Source of the DNA: Asticcacaulis benevestitus DSM 16100 = ATCC BAA-896
Lineage (GTDB): Bacteria; Pseudomonadota; Alphaproteobacteria; Caulobacterales; Caulobacteraceae
DNA: 49,567 nucleotides
NCBI RefSeq assembly: GCF_000376105.1
Contig: NZ_AQWM01000028.1
Coordinates: 1 to 49,567, forward strand
Direction: 5' to 3'
A program made the translations under genes and the position numbers. Shown piece after piece: positions 32,691-41,425 of this stretch (the stretch's first letter is position 1; every line of letters begins with the position of its first letter). A model generated the notes under the pieces. That model ran no database searches, was not told the origin of the DNA, and saw nothing but the letters and a program-made list of their open reading frames with translations.

Positions 32691-34904
32691 CTATTGCTCG
32701 CTGTTCCCGAACTTACGCGTAAGGCCGATCATAACCGCCAGACGTTTCGCGCGACCGATTGTCCTCGACTCGCCTTCCGGCGTGACAAATAGAGTTGTTT
32801 GCTTCGAAGAATTCAACAAATCCATTGCATTCACCGCAATCGTCAATTTCGCCGTTAGCTTGCGACGATAGGCCAAGTCTAAACGATAAAAGCCTGTCTG
32901 GTAACCTTGTAGCATGACACTACGCCCGGCGCCATTCAGGTTCAATTGCAACCAGTCCTCATGCGTCGGCTTGAATTCGACAATCGCGTTGCCGGACCAG
33001 GTGACGTACTGCCGGCGCAGAGTTTCACCGCCGAACACGCCATTGACTTCGCTATCGAAGACATTCAGGTTCACCGAGTAATCAGCTGTTTTCGTAATCT
33101 TACCCTTCGCACTTAATTCAAGTCCTGCCGCGCGTGACTTGTCGGCATTGATAACTGTAGCGATGACGGTCTGGTCTGCTGCTACGCGGCGTGCATCGGT
33201 TAGAGGGTCATGGCTAACCCGGTAGTAGAGACTGCCGTTCGAGCTGAATTTCTTGCCCGTGAACTCATACCCGACCTCGAAGGAGTCTGTGTTCTGGGCG
33301 CGGAGATCCGAATTGCCCTCATAGACCAAGTATCGCGAGTAATAGACTCGGCGTGGGTTGAGCTGAATGATGTCCGGCCTTTGCGTACGTTTGCTGTAGC
33401 TCGCCACGAGGCGCATTGTGTCTGACAGCGGACGGTTTAGGCTGAGCGACGGCAGGAGCCGCAGTTCGTCGCGCGATGACGCGCCAGCATTCCACTGTTC
33501 AGACTCAATGCGTAACCCTGGCATTACCACCCAGCGGGCAAGCGGTGTCTGCCAAGTGCCGTAGCCTGCGAGTGTGCGTCGGTCATAAAGGAAAGTTGTA
33601 TCAAAATCGCTTTCTGATGGGACAATGGCAGCGATATTCTCCGAACGGCTCCGGACGTCGTTGTCGCTCGTCTCGACCCAGAAACCAGCGGTCAGGCGCG
33701 AAGTCCCAAAAGGTCGTTCGTAGTCACCGCCTAACGATGTGCTGCTGGTGGGAGATAGGTTGGAATAGGAATAATTCTCGTCCTCCGGTGACGGTACCGT
33801 CCTGCTCAGGTGATGATCCGCGATATCGGCAGTTCTTCCATCGACACGGTTAAGTTTGAGACTAAAACGTTCTCCATCAACCTTGCCCTTGTGCACATAA
33901 CTGAACGTCCATACAGCGCTGAAACCGTTGTCGGCGGTAAAGATGGTTTCTTTTTGGTCTTCGACAACTGCGCCTGATGGCCCGGTAATCTGAACGATCC
34001 CGCTATCATCCACAGAGCCGCGCCAGTGGTAGTTTCCGAAGCCGAGTTCTAGCCTGTCATTGATAGAGGCATCATAGACCAGCCGCGCTGTTTCAAAACC
34101 AAACCGGCGTGAGAAGCTGGTAAGATTGGCGCTTGTAGTGGTTTCGATGCCCGACGGGGTCGACCACTGTTGAAGTCCATTTAAGGTCCGCAGATCCCGG
34201 ATGTGGTTCGAGCCTGCACCCGCTGAGGCCGTCCAACGTCCGGTTTTATAGCTGACATTGCCGCTAAAATTGTAGCGTTCGTCACCGTCAGCGCCGAGAC
34301 TTACGTCGCCGTTTATCCCTTGCTTCCGCTTCTTTTTCAAAATGATATTGATGATGCCACCGCTACCGTCCGAAGCAAACTGGCCGGAGGGATTCGTCAT
34401 AACCTCGATACGATCGATTTCCGACGCTCTGAGGTTGCTAACAACTTCGGGCCGGCCCTCTACGCCATCAATCAGCACCTTGACCTGCCTATTGCCGCGT
34501 AGCGCGATGCGACCACGGGGATCGACAGTCACCGAAGGTATCCTTGACAGCACGTCGTTAGCATTGGAAAACGCATCGTCGCGGGCGGAGACATCGTAAA
34601 CGCGCCGATCGATTTTGTTAGTTATCGATGGTTTGCGTACAGTGACCACGATGGCGGGGCCATCCTCAGCCTTGTCGATTCCGGCCGCTGGCTGCTCTGG
34701 TGCTGCTGGCGCCACATCCTGCGCGTGCAGGGCCCGCTCAGAATGGACTACGAACTGTTCGGTAGGATCGGAGCGGTGTAGGGTGCCTTCCCCTTGTGAA
34801 AGCACGCGGAGCGAGGTAGCAGCGTCAACGGCATTTGCGGAAGGTGCGGCCAGTGTAATTCCAAGTGCAACCACACAAAGGACCCGCGAAAGAAATTTAC
34901 GCAT
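32691..34904 (-). CDS. TonB-dependent outer-membrane receptor
   Basis: A 737-residue protein with signal peptide (MRKFLSRVLCVVALGITLAA). The plug domain spans about 80-210: VVVTVRKPSI, DVLSRIPSVTVDPRGRIALRG, VLIDGVEGRP, IDRIEVMTNPSGQFASDGSGGIINIILKK. The long C-terminal beta-barrel has alternating aromatic strands (YKTGRWTASAGAG, SFEVGYEFTGKKF) and ends LTRKFGNSEQ. The family imports siderophores, vitamins or glycans using TonB; the substrate is unknown. The start at 34904 is preceded by GGAG at suitable distance. It sits inside the duplicated oriT-traD segment, so it is an insertion into the mobilisation module rather than a transfer gene. Confidence 0.87.
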   Translation of the reverse strand: MRKFLSRVLCVVALGITLAAPSANAVDAATSLRVLSQGEGTLHRSDPTEQFVVHSERALHAQDVAPAAPEQPAAGIDKAEDGPAIVVTVRKPSITNKIDRRVYDVSARDDAFSNANDVLSRIPSVTVDPRGRIALRGNRQVKVLIDGVEGRPEVVSNLRASEIDRIEVMTNPSGQFASDGSGGIINIILKKKRKQGINGDVSLGADGDERYNFSGNVSYKTGRWTASAGAGSNHIRDLRTLNGLQQWSTPSGIETTTSANLTSFSRRFGFETARLVYDASINDRLELGFGNYHWRGSVDDSGIVQITGPSGAVVEDQKETIFTADNGFSAVWTFSYVHKGKVDGERFSLKLNRVDGRTADIADHHLSRTVPSPEDENYSYSNLSPTSSTSLGGDYERPFGTSRLTAGFWVETSDNDVRSRSENIAAIVPSESDFDTTFLYDRRTLAGYGTWQTPLARWVVMPGLRIESEQWNAGASSRDELRLLPSLSLNRPLSDTMRLVASYSKRTQRPDIIQLNPRRVYYSRYLVYEGNSDLRAQNTDSFEVGYEFTGKKFSSNGSLYYRVSHDPLTDARRVAADQTVIATVINADKSRAAGLELSAKGKITKTADYSVNLNVFDSEVNGVFGGETLRRQYVTWSGNAIVEFKPTHEDWLQLNLNGAGRSVMLQGYQTGFYRLDLAYRRKLTAKLTIAVNAMDLLNSSKQTTLFVTPEGESRTIGRAKRLAVMIGLTRKFGNSEQ

Positions 34905-35195
34905 GTCATTCAACTCCATATGAAACGTTGTGTTCCACATCAACCAACTTGGTATCTCAATGCCCGCTGCTATCGTGATCTGACAGCCTCTGCGATATTG
35001 CTAAACGGCATAGAGGTTGCTAATCCGCCGAAGGCCGATGTTTGACTGGTATAATCTCAAATCCTTGAATACTGGCATCTGTTGAGAAGCCTAGGAGAAT
35101 AAATTCAAAGCCTTTCAGCGCCAATTATCTTGTGATGCAAGGTATGCATAAATCTTGAAATCGGCAAGAGCTTTCTGAGCACATAGCGCTAACGG
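34905..35195. other. Upstream region of the TonB receptor
   Basis: No gene. It ends exactly where homology to the oriT leader resumes at GTAAGTGC. Presumed promoter region of the receptor; no operator recognised. Confidence 0.45.
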
Positions 35196-35640
35196 GTAAG
35201 TGCACCCTTCAAAATCTCCGCTACGCTACGATTGCTCAGGTGTGCTGCACATGTGACAAGCGCGAGACACACAACACATACGGTCTCAGAGTACCATAAA
35301 AACACTTGCAATCATGAGTCGCGTTTGACAAACTAAAGCATCGTGGGGTTGTTACAGGGGTGGCACAATGGCGCGTAAATCCATCGAAGAACGGCTGGCG
35401 CAACTGGACGCCCAGCGCAAGACCTTGCAGGCCAGGCTGACCAGGGACGAACGGGCCAGGGACACACGCCGCAAGGTGCTGCTGGGTGCGCTGGTTCTTC
35501 ACCGTATCGAAGACGGCAACGCGGCAAGCGCCGACTACCTGCGCGACTTCATTAAACGCGAACTTCCGGGGTTTCTCACGCGCGACGCCGACAAGGCTTT
35601 GTTCGATGACATTTTGAAGCCGGCTGGAGATTCAAAATGA
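35196..35640 (+). repeat. oriT-traD repeat, copy 3 (oriT half lost)
   Basis: Homology to copies 1 and 2 starts at the nic sequence itself, GTAAGTGCACCCTTC. The inverted repeat 5' of nic is absent (replaced by GCACATAGCGCTAACGG), and the core has G to A at its eighth base. It continues through the leader and a full traD. It is unlikely to be an active oriT. Confidence 0.82.
35368..35640 (+). CDS. traD: TraD-family conjugal transfer protein (intact copy)
   Basis: A 90-residue protein almost identical to the copy at 1361-1633, with RDTRRKVLLGALVL and the complete C-terminus IKRELPGFLTRDADKALFDD. AGGGGTGG precedes the ATG. Its TGA overlaps the ATG of the next gene (ATGA at 35637), which starts a coupled traD-membrane protein-traG operon. 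As the only intact traD in element 2 it presumably serves mobilisation. Confidence 0.82.
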   Translation: MARKSIEERLAQLDAQRKTLQARLTRDERARDTRRKVLLGALVLHRIEDGNAASADYLRDFIKRELPGFLTRDADKALFDDILKPAGDSK

Positions 35641-35867
35641 CGCAAGGCCCTTCGAACTTAAAAGATTCCGTCGTCGCTGCATTGCGCGCCATTCCGTGGC
35701 TGATCGCCCTCGTATTCATCGCTCTGTCGCGTCCGGCACTCGCGAATTCGGCCGGCGTGGTGGTGGCGATGGGCTTACTCAGCGCGGCGATCTCCCGGCT
35801 CGCTCCGGTGCAGGTGGCGAGACTGCGACAGATACGCCGCAACTATCCCAAAGATGACTCAGAATGA
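35637..35867 (+). CDS. Small membrane protein between traD and traG
   Basis: A 76-residue protein with two hydrophobic segments (IPWLIALVFIALSRPALA and AGVVVAMGLLSAAISRLA) and a basic C-terminus. It overlaps traD by 4 nt at its start and traG by 4 nt at its end, so it is translated as part of the transfer operon. No named family recognised. By position it may help anchor the coupling protein; this is inference. Confidence 0.68.
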   Translation: MTQGPSNLKDSVVAALRAIPWLIALVFIALSRPALANSAGVVVAMGLLSAAISRLAPVQVARLRQIRRNYPKDDSE

Positions 35868-37540
35868 TCAACTGGTTCTTCCGTGTTTTCCGCGCCCTGG
35901 GCAACATGCTGGCCGCCGCCGCGCGTGACCCACTGTGGGCGTTCATGTGCATTGTGATGGCGCCATTTCGGATGTGGAAACATGTCCTCGGCACGCTCGT
36001 CATTGTCATTCTGTCTGCCATCGTACTCGACCTGTTTCTGCTCTGGATTTATTCCCTGATTGTGCCGCATGGGACCCGGAATAAAGTGCTCGATATCGCG
36101 TTCGGGATTGTCCTTCTCGTCGTCATGGCGGCGGTCTTTCTGCGTGTGATTGCCGCGCCATTGCTTCTCCACTTCGACTACGGTGACGGCGCGAACACGC
36201 ATGGCTCGGCGCGGTTCGCCACCCGGAAAGACATGGACGGCATAACGAGTTTACGTGTTGGCTTGCTGATCGGTCGCGAAGGTCCTGGCGGCAAGCTGAT
36301 GCGTTATGATGGGCCGGCGCATTTGCTGACCATGGCCCCTACGCGCTCCGGCAAGGGTGTGGGTACGATCATTCCAAACCTGCTAACGCAGAACCGCTCG
36401 ATCGTCTGTATCGATCCCAAGGGCGAGAATGCCCGCATTACGGCACGGGCGAGATCTGCATTCGGGCCGGTCCATATCTTAGATCCGTTCGGCGTCACAG
36501 ACCAACCTTCTGCCGCCTATAATCCGCTCGCCGCCCTCGATCCTGATAGCCCCGATATTGCCGAGGACGCCGCCCTTCTGGCTGACGCCCTGGTCGTCGA
36601 TCCGCCTGGTGCCGCCGGTGAAGCCCACTGGAACGAGGAGGCCAAGGCGCTCATCACCGGCATCATACTCTACATCGTTTCAGAGGAAATTGGGGTTCAC
36701 CGCAACCTGGCTGTGCTCCGTGACTGCCTGACATTGGATACGCACGAGTTTGCCGATCTGCTGACAAGAATGCAGGCAACCCCTGCCTGTCACGGCCTGA
36801 TCCGCAGAGCCGCCAATCGCCATAAGTCGAAGTCAGATCGTGAGGCTGCCGGCGTTCTGTCGGCCGCGCAACGCCACACCCATTTTCTCGACAGCCCCCG
36901 GATGGCGGACGTCCTGCGCCGGTCGGATTTCAGCTTTGGTGATCTGAAGCGCGGTGTCACGACCGTCTTTCTGGTCCTGCCACCCGATCGGCTGGACACC
37001 TATGCGCGCTGGCTCAGGCTATTGGCAACACAGAGCCTGACGGACATGGTTCGCGCGCCGGAACGTCTCACCTCCCCCGTTCTGTACCTCTTGGATGAAT
37101 TCGCCAGCCTGGGCCACCTGGCGGCGGTGGAGCGCGCCATGAGCCTGCTGGCCGGTTACGGCGTGCAACTCTGGCCAATCCTTCAGGACATCCACCAGCT
37201 AAAGGCCACCTATGGTCAGAGGGCGGGCACCTTCCTGTCCAATGCCGGCGTCCTCCAGGTCTTCGGCGTCAATGATCATGAGAGCGCGCGACTGATTTCT
37301 GATCTGTTGGGTCAAAGCACGATCGTGTTCCAGAACATGAGCCGCAACCTCGATTCCCAAGACTCCGGCATCAGCTATGGTGAACAGCATACCGGCAGGC
37401 CGTTATTGACCCCGGACGAGGTGCGACGCCTGCCACCGGAATCGGAATTGTTGTTCCTGGCCGGGCAAGCGCCGCACATCGCGTACAAACTCAAGTACTA
37501 CGCCGATTCTGAGTTCACAGGCCGGTTTGATCCGGTCTAA
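35864..37540 (+). CDS. traG: TraG/VirD4-type coupling protein
   Basis: A 558-residue type IV coupling ATPase. Two membrane segments occupy about 40-66 and 75-100. Walker A is APTRSGKGV (158-166) and Walker B is VLYLLDEFASLGHL. Other family blocks include DPKGEN, DPF, and QDIHQLKATYG near the C-terminal third. It would connect the TraA-oriT complex to a mating channel, which must come from elsewhere because no virB-like genes are visible. It overlaps the preceding gene by 4 nt. The C-terminal SYGEQHTGRPLLTPDE segment identifies the relic in element 1. Confidence 0.92.
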   Translation: MINWFFRVFRALGNMLAAAARDPLWAFMCIVMAPFRMWKHVLGTLVIVILSAIVLDLFLLWIYSLIVPHGTRNKVLDIAFGIVLLVVMAAVFLRVIAAPLLLHFDYGDGANTHGSARFATRKDMDGITSLRVGLLIGREGPGGKLMRYDGPAHLLTMAPTRSGKGVGTIIPNLLTQNRSIVCIDPKGENARITARARSAFGPVHILDPFGVTDQPSAAYNPLAALDPDSPDIAEDAALLADALVVDPPGAAGEAHWNEEAKALITGIILYIVSEEIGVHRNLAVLRDCLTLDTHEFADLLTRMQATPACHGLIRRAANRHKSKSDREAAGVLSAAQRHTHFLDSPRMADVLRRSDFSFGDLKRGVTTVFLVLPPDRLDTYARWLRLLATQSLTDMVRAPERLTSPVLYLLDEFASLGHLAAVERAMSLLAGYGVQLWPILQDIHQLKATYGQRAGTFLSNAGVLQVFGVNDHESARLISDLLGQSTIVFQNMSRNLDSQDSGISYGEQHTGRPLLTPDEVRRLPPESELLFLAGQAPHIAYKLKYYADSEFTGRFDPV

Positions 37541-37599
37541 GTTCTTTGACATACCCGGTATTCAATACCCGTAATTCGTTACATAGCTGGAGGAACGTC

Positions 37600-38151
37600 A
37601 TGACAGTAGATGAGAGAATATCGAAGCTTGAGAAGCGCCATGGCGTCACGACGGCCCTGCTATCTTTGGTCGTTGTCGGGCTTATTGGCGTGGCGAGTTA
37701 TCAGGCTTACAGACTGCATGGGCTGGAGACGGCAAAAACACTCCGCGTCAAGGAGATCAGGGTTTACGACGACAAGGGAGTTGACCGCGTCGTCCTGGCC
37801 GGCAACCTGCCGCAGGTGACGCTCAACGGCAAGCCGAGGAATTTCAAACCCCGCGAGATGGGGGGGATGCTGATCTACGACGGGTCGGGCACGGAACGTG
37901 GCGGCTACGGCACCATGAACGGTTATGCTAACGCCATGCTCTCGCTGGATTCAGGCCCGGAAGAACAAGGCAAACAGGTCATGCTACTGTTGGCTGAGCC
38001 GGGGGGCGGTGCCTTCTTCCGCCAATGGGACGGAACCGGCTCCGTTACCATGGGCGTGTATGAAAAGCCGTTCCTGACCGTTATGGACGGCAAGGATGTT
38101 GTGCTCGCCAAGCCGGAAGATAACGCCTGGACCAAACGCGGCGTCAAATAG
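37600..38151 (+). CDS. Hypothetical membrane-anchored protein
   Basis: A 183-residue protein. A short N-terminal coiled segment (DERISKLEKRHG) leads to one membrane helix (LLSLVVVGLIGVASYQAY); the remaining ~140 residues look beta-rich (VKEIRVYDDKGVDRVVLAG, GGMLIYDGSGTERGGYG, GVYEKPFLTVMDGKDVVLAK). GGAGGAAC precedes the ATG at 37600. The beta domain repeats a pattern of short strands ending in D-G or D-x-x-G turns. It follows traG by 59 bp and may be read with it. No family recognised. Confidence 0.62.
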   Translation: MTVDERISKLEKRHGVTTALLSLVVVGLIGVASYQAYRLHGLETAKTLRVKEIRVYDDKGVDRVVLAGNLPQVTLNGKPRNFKPREMGGMLIYDGSGTERGGYGTMNGYANAMLSLDSGPEEQGKQVMLLLAEPGGGAFFRQWDGTGSVTMGVYEKPFLTVMDGKDVVLAKPEDNAWTKRGVK

Positions 38152-38193
38152 CCACGCCCTGTGACCGGATGGTCAAAATACCGACTTCAAATT

Positions 38194-38628
38194 TCAAGCT
38201 ACCCGGAGATGAACATCGCATCGATATTGTTCGGAGGCCATTTCATAATACACCAATAGCACATACGCGCGCACGATAAGGCGTTGCGCGAGGAAGTCCG
38301 GAATGCCCGTTCTCGCCTCAATTTCCGCGTAATTTAAATTGTCCCATCTGCGGAAGAATAGGACGGCGCGCAGCGTAATCGGCAGCTTGGCGATGATGGA
38401 AATCCAGCGTAGCTTTTCGGCGCGTGTTGTCTCATCCATCTGGGCCTGTTGGATCGCACGGTGAAGACGCCTCACCTCATAGGCCTTTGGAATGGAGGGA
38501 TGAAAGCGAGGCCGGCCTTCCCTGAAGAGCGTGAACCTGAAGACGCACCAGCCGCAAAGCACGTCTTCAAGGAACCGATGGCGGTATCGTCTGATTGACC
38601 CAACGTAGTCCGGGCTTGCCGGCTTCAT
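38194..38628 (-). CDS. Sigma region-4-like regulator, short
   Basis: A 144-residue protein. The C-terminal half (LPITLRAVLFFRRWDNLNYAEIEARTGIPDFLAQRLIVRAY) has the spacing of sigma-70 region 4: an L-P-x-x-R-x-V-L-F start, a Y-x-E-I helix, and a recognition helix. The N-terminus is basic and cysteine-containing. Its start overlaps the stop of the preceding gene (ATGA at 38625), so it is the last of four coupled regulatory genes. It could be a diverged sigma factor or an anti-terminator type regulator. Confidence 0.55.
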   Translation of the reverse strand: MKPASPDYVGSIRRYRHRFLEDVLCGWCVFRFTLFREGRPRFHPSIPKAYEVRRLHRAIQQAQMDETTRAEKLRWISIIAKLPITLRAVLFFRRWDNLNYAEIEARTGIPDFLAQRLIVRAYVLLVYYEMASEQYRCDVHLRVA

Positions 38629-39614
38629 AGCCTTGGCCCACGAAGCTTTCGTCCTGTCGGCTTGGGCGGCTGGGGACCATACCGCGCCACGTCACGCTCA
38701 GCCTCCCGCAGGCGCTGGGTGACCATGGATGTGCTGATACCCTGCCACTCGGCAATCTCGGCAACCGTCAGACCATCGACATGGTGCAGAAGCCATATCT
38801 CCCGCACCTTTGGCGTCATTCGCCTGGTCGCTTCATAGAACTGCGTCACATACGTCGCCGCAGTAGAACGATGCGCATCCTCATACGTCTGGCAATAATC
38901 GTCCGCGAATATCAAAGGCAGGAGCATCATCCGAGGATCGATTACCGGGTTTCCCGCCTCGGCCTCCATGATGTCCTTTTCTGTCAGACACAGCGCCGCG
39001 CCCAGCCCCCGCTCGTACATGCCAATTTTTCCCCTCCAGGCCCTGATACGTTCGCCGTAGTTCTCATTGGCAGCATGTCGGGCTTCGATTTCGGCAGGCG
39101 TTCGACCGGCACGGGATGCCGTTTCATCGTCAGCTCGACGGGTCGCGGCCGCACGGGTAGCTTTGATGCGGCGAAGAATTTGCGCCCGGCACAGATCGAG
39201 AATGGCTTGCCACCTATGGCCGATCTCATCATCCGTCAGGTTGGTTTGGGCGATCGCATAGAGTTCCAGTATCTGCCAGTCTGTGAACTCGCCGCTACAA
39301 ACGAACTCGGTGGCTTCGCGATAGTCCTCCGGGTCGAAGCCGGGAAGGTCTCGAACCTCCCCGGCCTCAGGCTCGCGCCCGCACATTCGAGCGATAAGCA
39401 CATCCTCGATCTGCTTGAACCGCGCCCCGAACACCCACTTGCTATCCATTGTCCAGTCGTGGATCAGGAAATATAGATTTATCAGTTCCCCATCGGGCAT
39501 ATCGGGGCGGAACAGCTTTTCGATGACGGCCAGTTCACGCTGGCCAAATCCACCTGGCGGAACGTCGACATCTGGCAATTCGTCCACCAGTCGCTTGTCA
39601 GGCTTCCGTTTCAT
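38625..39614 (-). CDS. Repeat protein with sigma region-4 domain
   Basis: A 329-residue protein. The N-terminal ~120 residues hold two copies of a ~50-residue helical module (DGELINLYFLIHDW... and DWQILELYAIAQTNL...WQAILDLCRAQILRRIK) that also occurs in the upstream neighbour. A helical linker follows, then a clear sigma-70 region 4: MTPKVREIWLLHHVDGLTVAEIAEWQGISTSMVTQRLREA (about 265-305). No region 2 is apparent, so it is not a complete sigma factor. It overlaps both neighbours and is probably a regulator of element genes. Confidence 0.62.
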   Translation of the reverse strand: MKRKPDKRLVDELPDVDVPPGGFGQRELAVIEKLFRPDMPDGELINLYFLIHDWTMDSKWVFGARFKQIEDVLIARMCGREPEAGEVRDLPGFDPEDYREATEFVCSGEFTDWQILELYAIAQTNLTDDEIGHRWQAILDLCRAQILRRIKATRAAATRRADDETASRAGRTPAEIEARHAANENYGERIRAWRGKIGMYERGLGAALCLTEKDIMEAEAGNPVIDPRMMLLPLIFADDYCQTYEDAHRSTAATYVTQFYEATRRMTPKVREIWLLHHVDGLTVAEIAEWQGISTSMVTQRLREAERDVARYGPQPPKPTGRKLRGPRL

Positions 39615-40638
39615 CGCGACCTCCTTGACTATGCGCTGTTAAACGCCGCACCAGTTCCGCGCGCTTCCAATCTTCCCGGTATCCCTCGTCTCTTCGCAGA
39701 GGTGGTGGCTTCATGCGGCGTAAAATCTGCGCCCGGCACATATCTGCAATAGCCATCCAAGGCGATTCCGGCTCGCAATCCCAGGCCATGCGATAGATCG
39801 TCAGGAGGTTCTTGTTGGAAAGCTTACCCGTAAGGACAGCCGCAAGCGCGTGGGCGTGGTGGTCCGGATAGTCGAACCCTTCAACAGGCGGAATGAGCGC
39901 CAGGTCCGGGCTGCCCTGCTCTATCCGCTTTTGCAGCATCTCGGTTATGGGATCGAGGATATCGTCAAAAATCTCATCGTCAGGGCCGGCACCACAATTG
40001 TCTACGAGGATGTAGAGATCGAGCAGTTTGGCATCCGACAATTCAGATTCGAAGGCGTCTTCGGCGACGCGCAAAACATCGCGCAGAGAGACGTAATCAT
40101 CGGTATAAGCATCCTCGGCTTCGTCGTCCTCGTCGTCCTCGTCGCTGGCTTCCGGTGCACCCTTAAAGGACAATGGTGGTTTGGGCGCTGCAACCCGACG
40201 CAGGATTTCTTCGCGGCACTGGACGGCAACCCGATCCCACCTAGCTTGCATCGGTTCGGCTTCGCGTAAATAGGCGGTTTCCGATGCCTGGATGAATAGG
40301 GTCAGAAGACCGGCATTATCCATTTTGGGGATGGAGTTGAGGGCGTGGCGGAACATCTTTGGTTGCCAGTCCGTGTCGGGGTCTCGCCAGCCCAGATGGT
40401 CGGCTTCGACATTGCCGTCCAGCAATTGCATCAGTTCGGCGCCAGCCTCATCGCGAAGCTGGTCCCAGTGTCCGGGTCTCGGCGCGGCGTGGCCTTCTTT
40501 CTCGGCCTCGTGCTGGTCCGCCAGCAGCAACAGGTCCAACAGTCGCTCCGGTGAAGGTGACGACGCCAGAATATGGCCAGCAACGTCAAATTGACCAGTC
40601 ATGTATCCGGCCGGCAGGGGATGTGAAATGGCGTTCAT
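39598..40638 (-). CDS. Helical repeat protein, unknown
   Basis: A 346-residue acidic protein built from about four related segments, each with a pattern like L-x2-LY-x-L and ending in a charged I-L-R-R helix. Examples are DAKLLDLYILVDN and NKNLLTIYRMAWDCEPESPWMAIADMCRAQILRRMK. The middle has a strongly acidic run (DEDDEDDEAEDAY). The same module is found in the downstream gene, but this protein has no helix-turn-helix. It overlaps the XRE gene by 4 nt upstream and the sigma-like gene by 17 nt downstream. No family recognised. Confidence 0.55.
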   Translation of the reverse strand: MNAISHPLPAGYMTGQFDVAGHILASSPSPERLLDLLLLADQHEAEKEGHAAPRPGHWDQLRDEAGAELMQLLDGNVEADHLGWRDPDTDWQPKMFRHALNSIPKMDNAGLLTLFIQASETAYLREAEPMQARWDRVAVQCREEILRRVAAPKPPLSFKGAPEASDEDDEDDEAEDAYTDDYVSLRDVLRVAEDAFESELSDAKLLDLYILVDNCGAGPDDEIFDDILDPITEMLQKRIEQGSPDLALIPPVEGFDYPDHHAHALAAVLTGKLSNKNLLTIYRMAWDCEPESPWMAIADMCRAQILRRMKPPPLRRDEGYREDWKRAELVRRLTAHSQGGRDETEA

Positions 40639-40940
40639 GGCCGCACCACCCCACCCTTCCGGACCATGCCGGAAATCGGGTCGATAAAGAACGGAACGCG
40701 GACCCTGAGCGCAATCGGAAGCACCGCCAACATATCCGCGCGGAACGGGATTTCGCCGCGCTCGTATTTGCGGATGTCGTCCTTGGTCAGCGCCAGTTGA
40801 GCGGCCAGCCCGCTCTTGGTGAGACCCAGATGCTTGCGGCGTTGCCTCATCAGCTCGCCAAGGCGGATATCTACCGGATTACGCCCGGCAATCGTTACAC
40901 AAGCACCGGCTGTCCGATGCACAACTTTACGCACACGCAT
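40635..40940 (-). CDS. XRE-family regulator
   Basis: A 101-residue protein with a central helix-turn-helix (IRLGELMRQRRKHLGLTKSGLAAQLALTKDDIRKYERG, about 24-61) of the Cro/CI-XRE type, flanked by a basic N-terminus and a short hydrophobic C-terminus. I use the ATG at 40940; a frame start at 40958 adds six residues. It is first of four overlapping genes and lies just downstream of the competing-hairpin leader at 41010-41088. Likely a master regulator of the element. Confidence 0.78.
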   Translation of the reverse strand: MRVRKVVHRTAGACVTIAGRNPVDIRLGELMRQRRKHLGLTKSGLAAQLALTKDDIRKYERGEIPFRADMLAVLPIALRVRVPFFIDPISGMVRKGGVVRP

Positions 40941-41009
40941 GTCTAACCCCTTCTGCAAGTCGAAGACGCCAAGCGGGTTATTCGCTTGGTGAGCTTCGAG
41001 TCCTGGTGA

Positions 41010-41088
41010 TCGGGGAGTTAGTAAACCGCGATAAGACGGTCCCTATGGCCTTCGGACGAGCCTATTGCATACGCCATAGGCTCCCCGA
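41010..41088 (-). promoter_or_regulatory. Structured leader with competing stems before the XRE gene
   Basis: Three perfect 8-bp stems share this segment: TCGGGGAG (41010) with CTCCCCGA (41081); CCTATGGC (41042) with GCCATAGG (41073); GAGCCTAT (41058) with ATAGGCTC (41076). The first two stack directly, while the third excludes both. This is the pattern of a two-state cis-regulatory RNA or of overlapping DNA operators. It ends 70 bp before the XRE start (minus strand) and ~340 bp before the Z1 gene (plus strand). The rest of 40941-41425 holds no supported gene. Confidence 0.5.
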
Positions 41089-41425
41089 CCATATAGGGTC
41101 AAAGGAGATCGCACCGGAGATGGCCGGCATCAAACCACTTATCGAGGAGGCTTACTACGGCCCCACAACCGCATGTGGCGGTTGCAACGTGAAGGTGACA
41201 TAGAACCGGAGAAAAATCAATTCCGGGGAGTGTTAGAAGCAATACTTATTAGAAGATAGCGTCCAGACCTTTTCGGCGAATGAAATTAAGAAGACGACGC
41301 ATGGGCCGTTGGCTGGCGGGTTAATTATGCGGCAGATGCACCGTCGATGCGTCACATCCCTAGGTCTTCGAGATTGACGATTCTCTATGAATGATTGAAA
41401 GTAGCCTAAGGAATGAGGGGCGATC

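Noticed and set aside
41006..41203. 65-codon plus frame
   Set aside because: It overlaps the competing stems, and its coding potential looks incidental.
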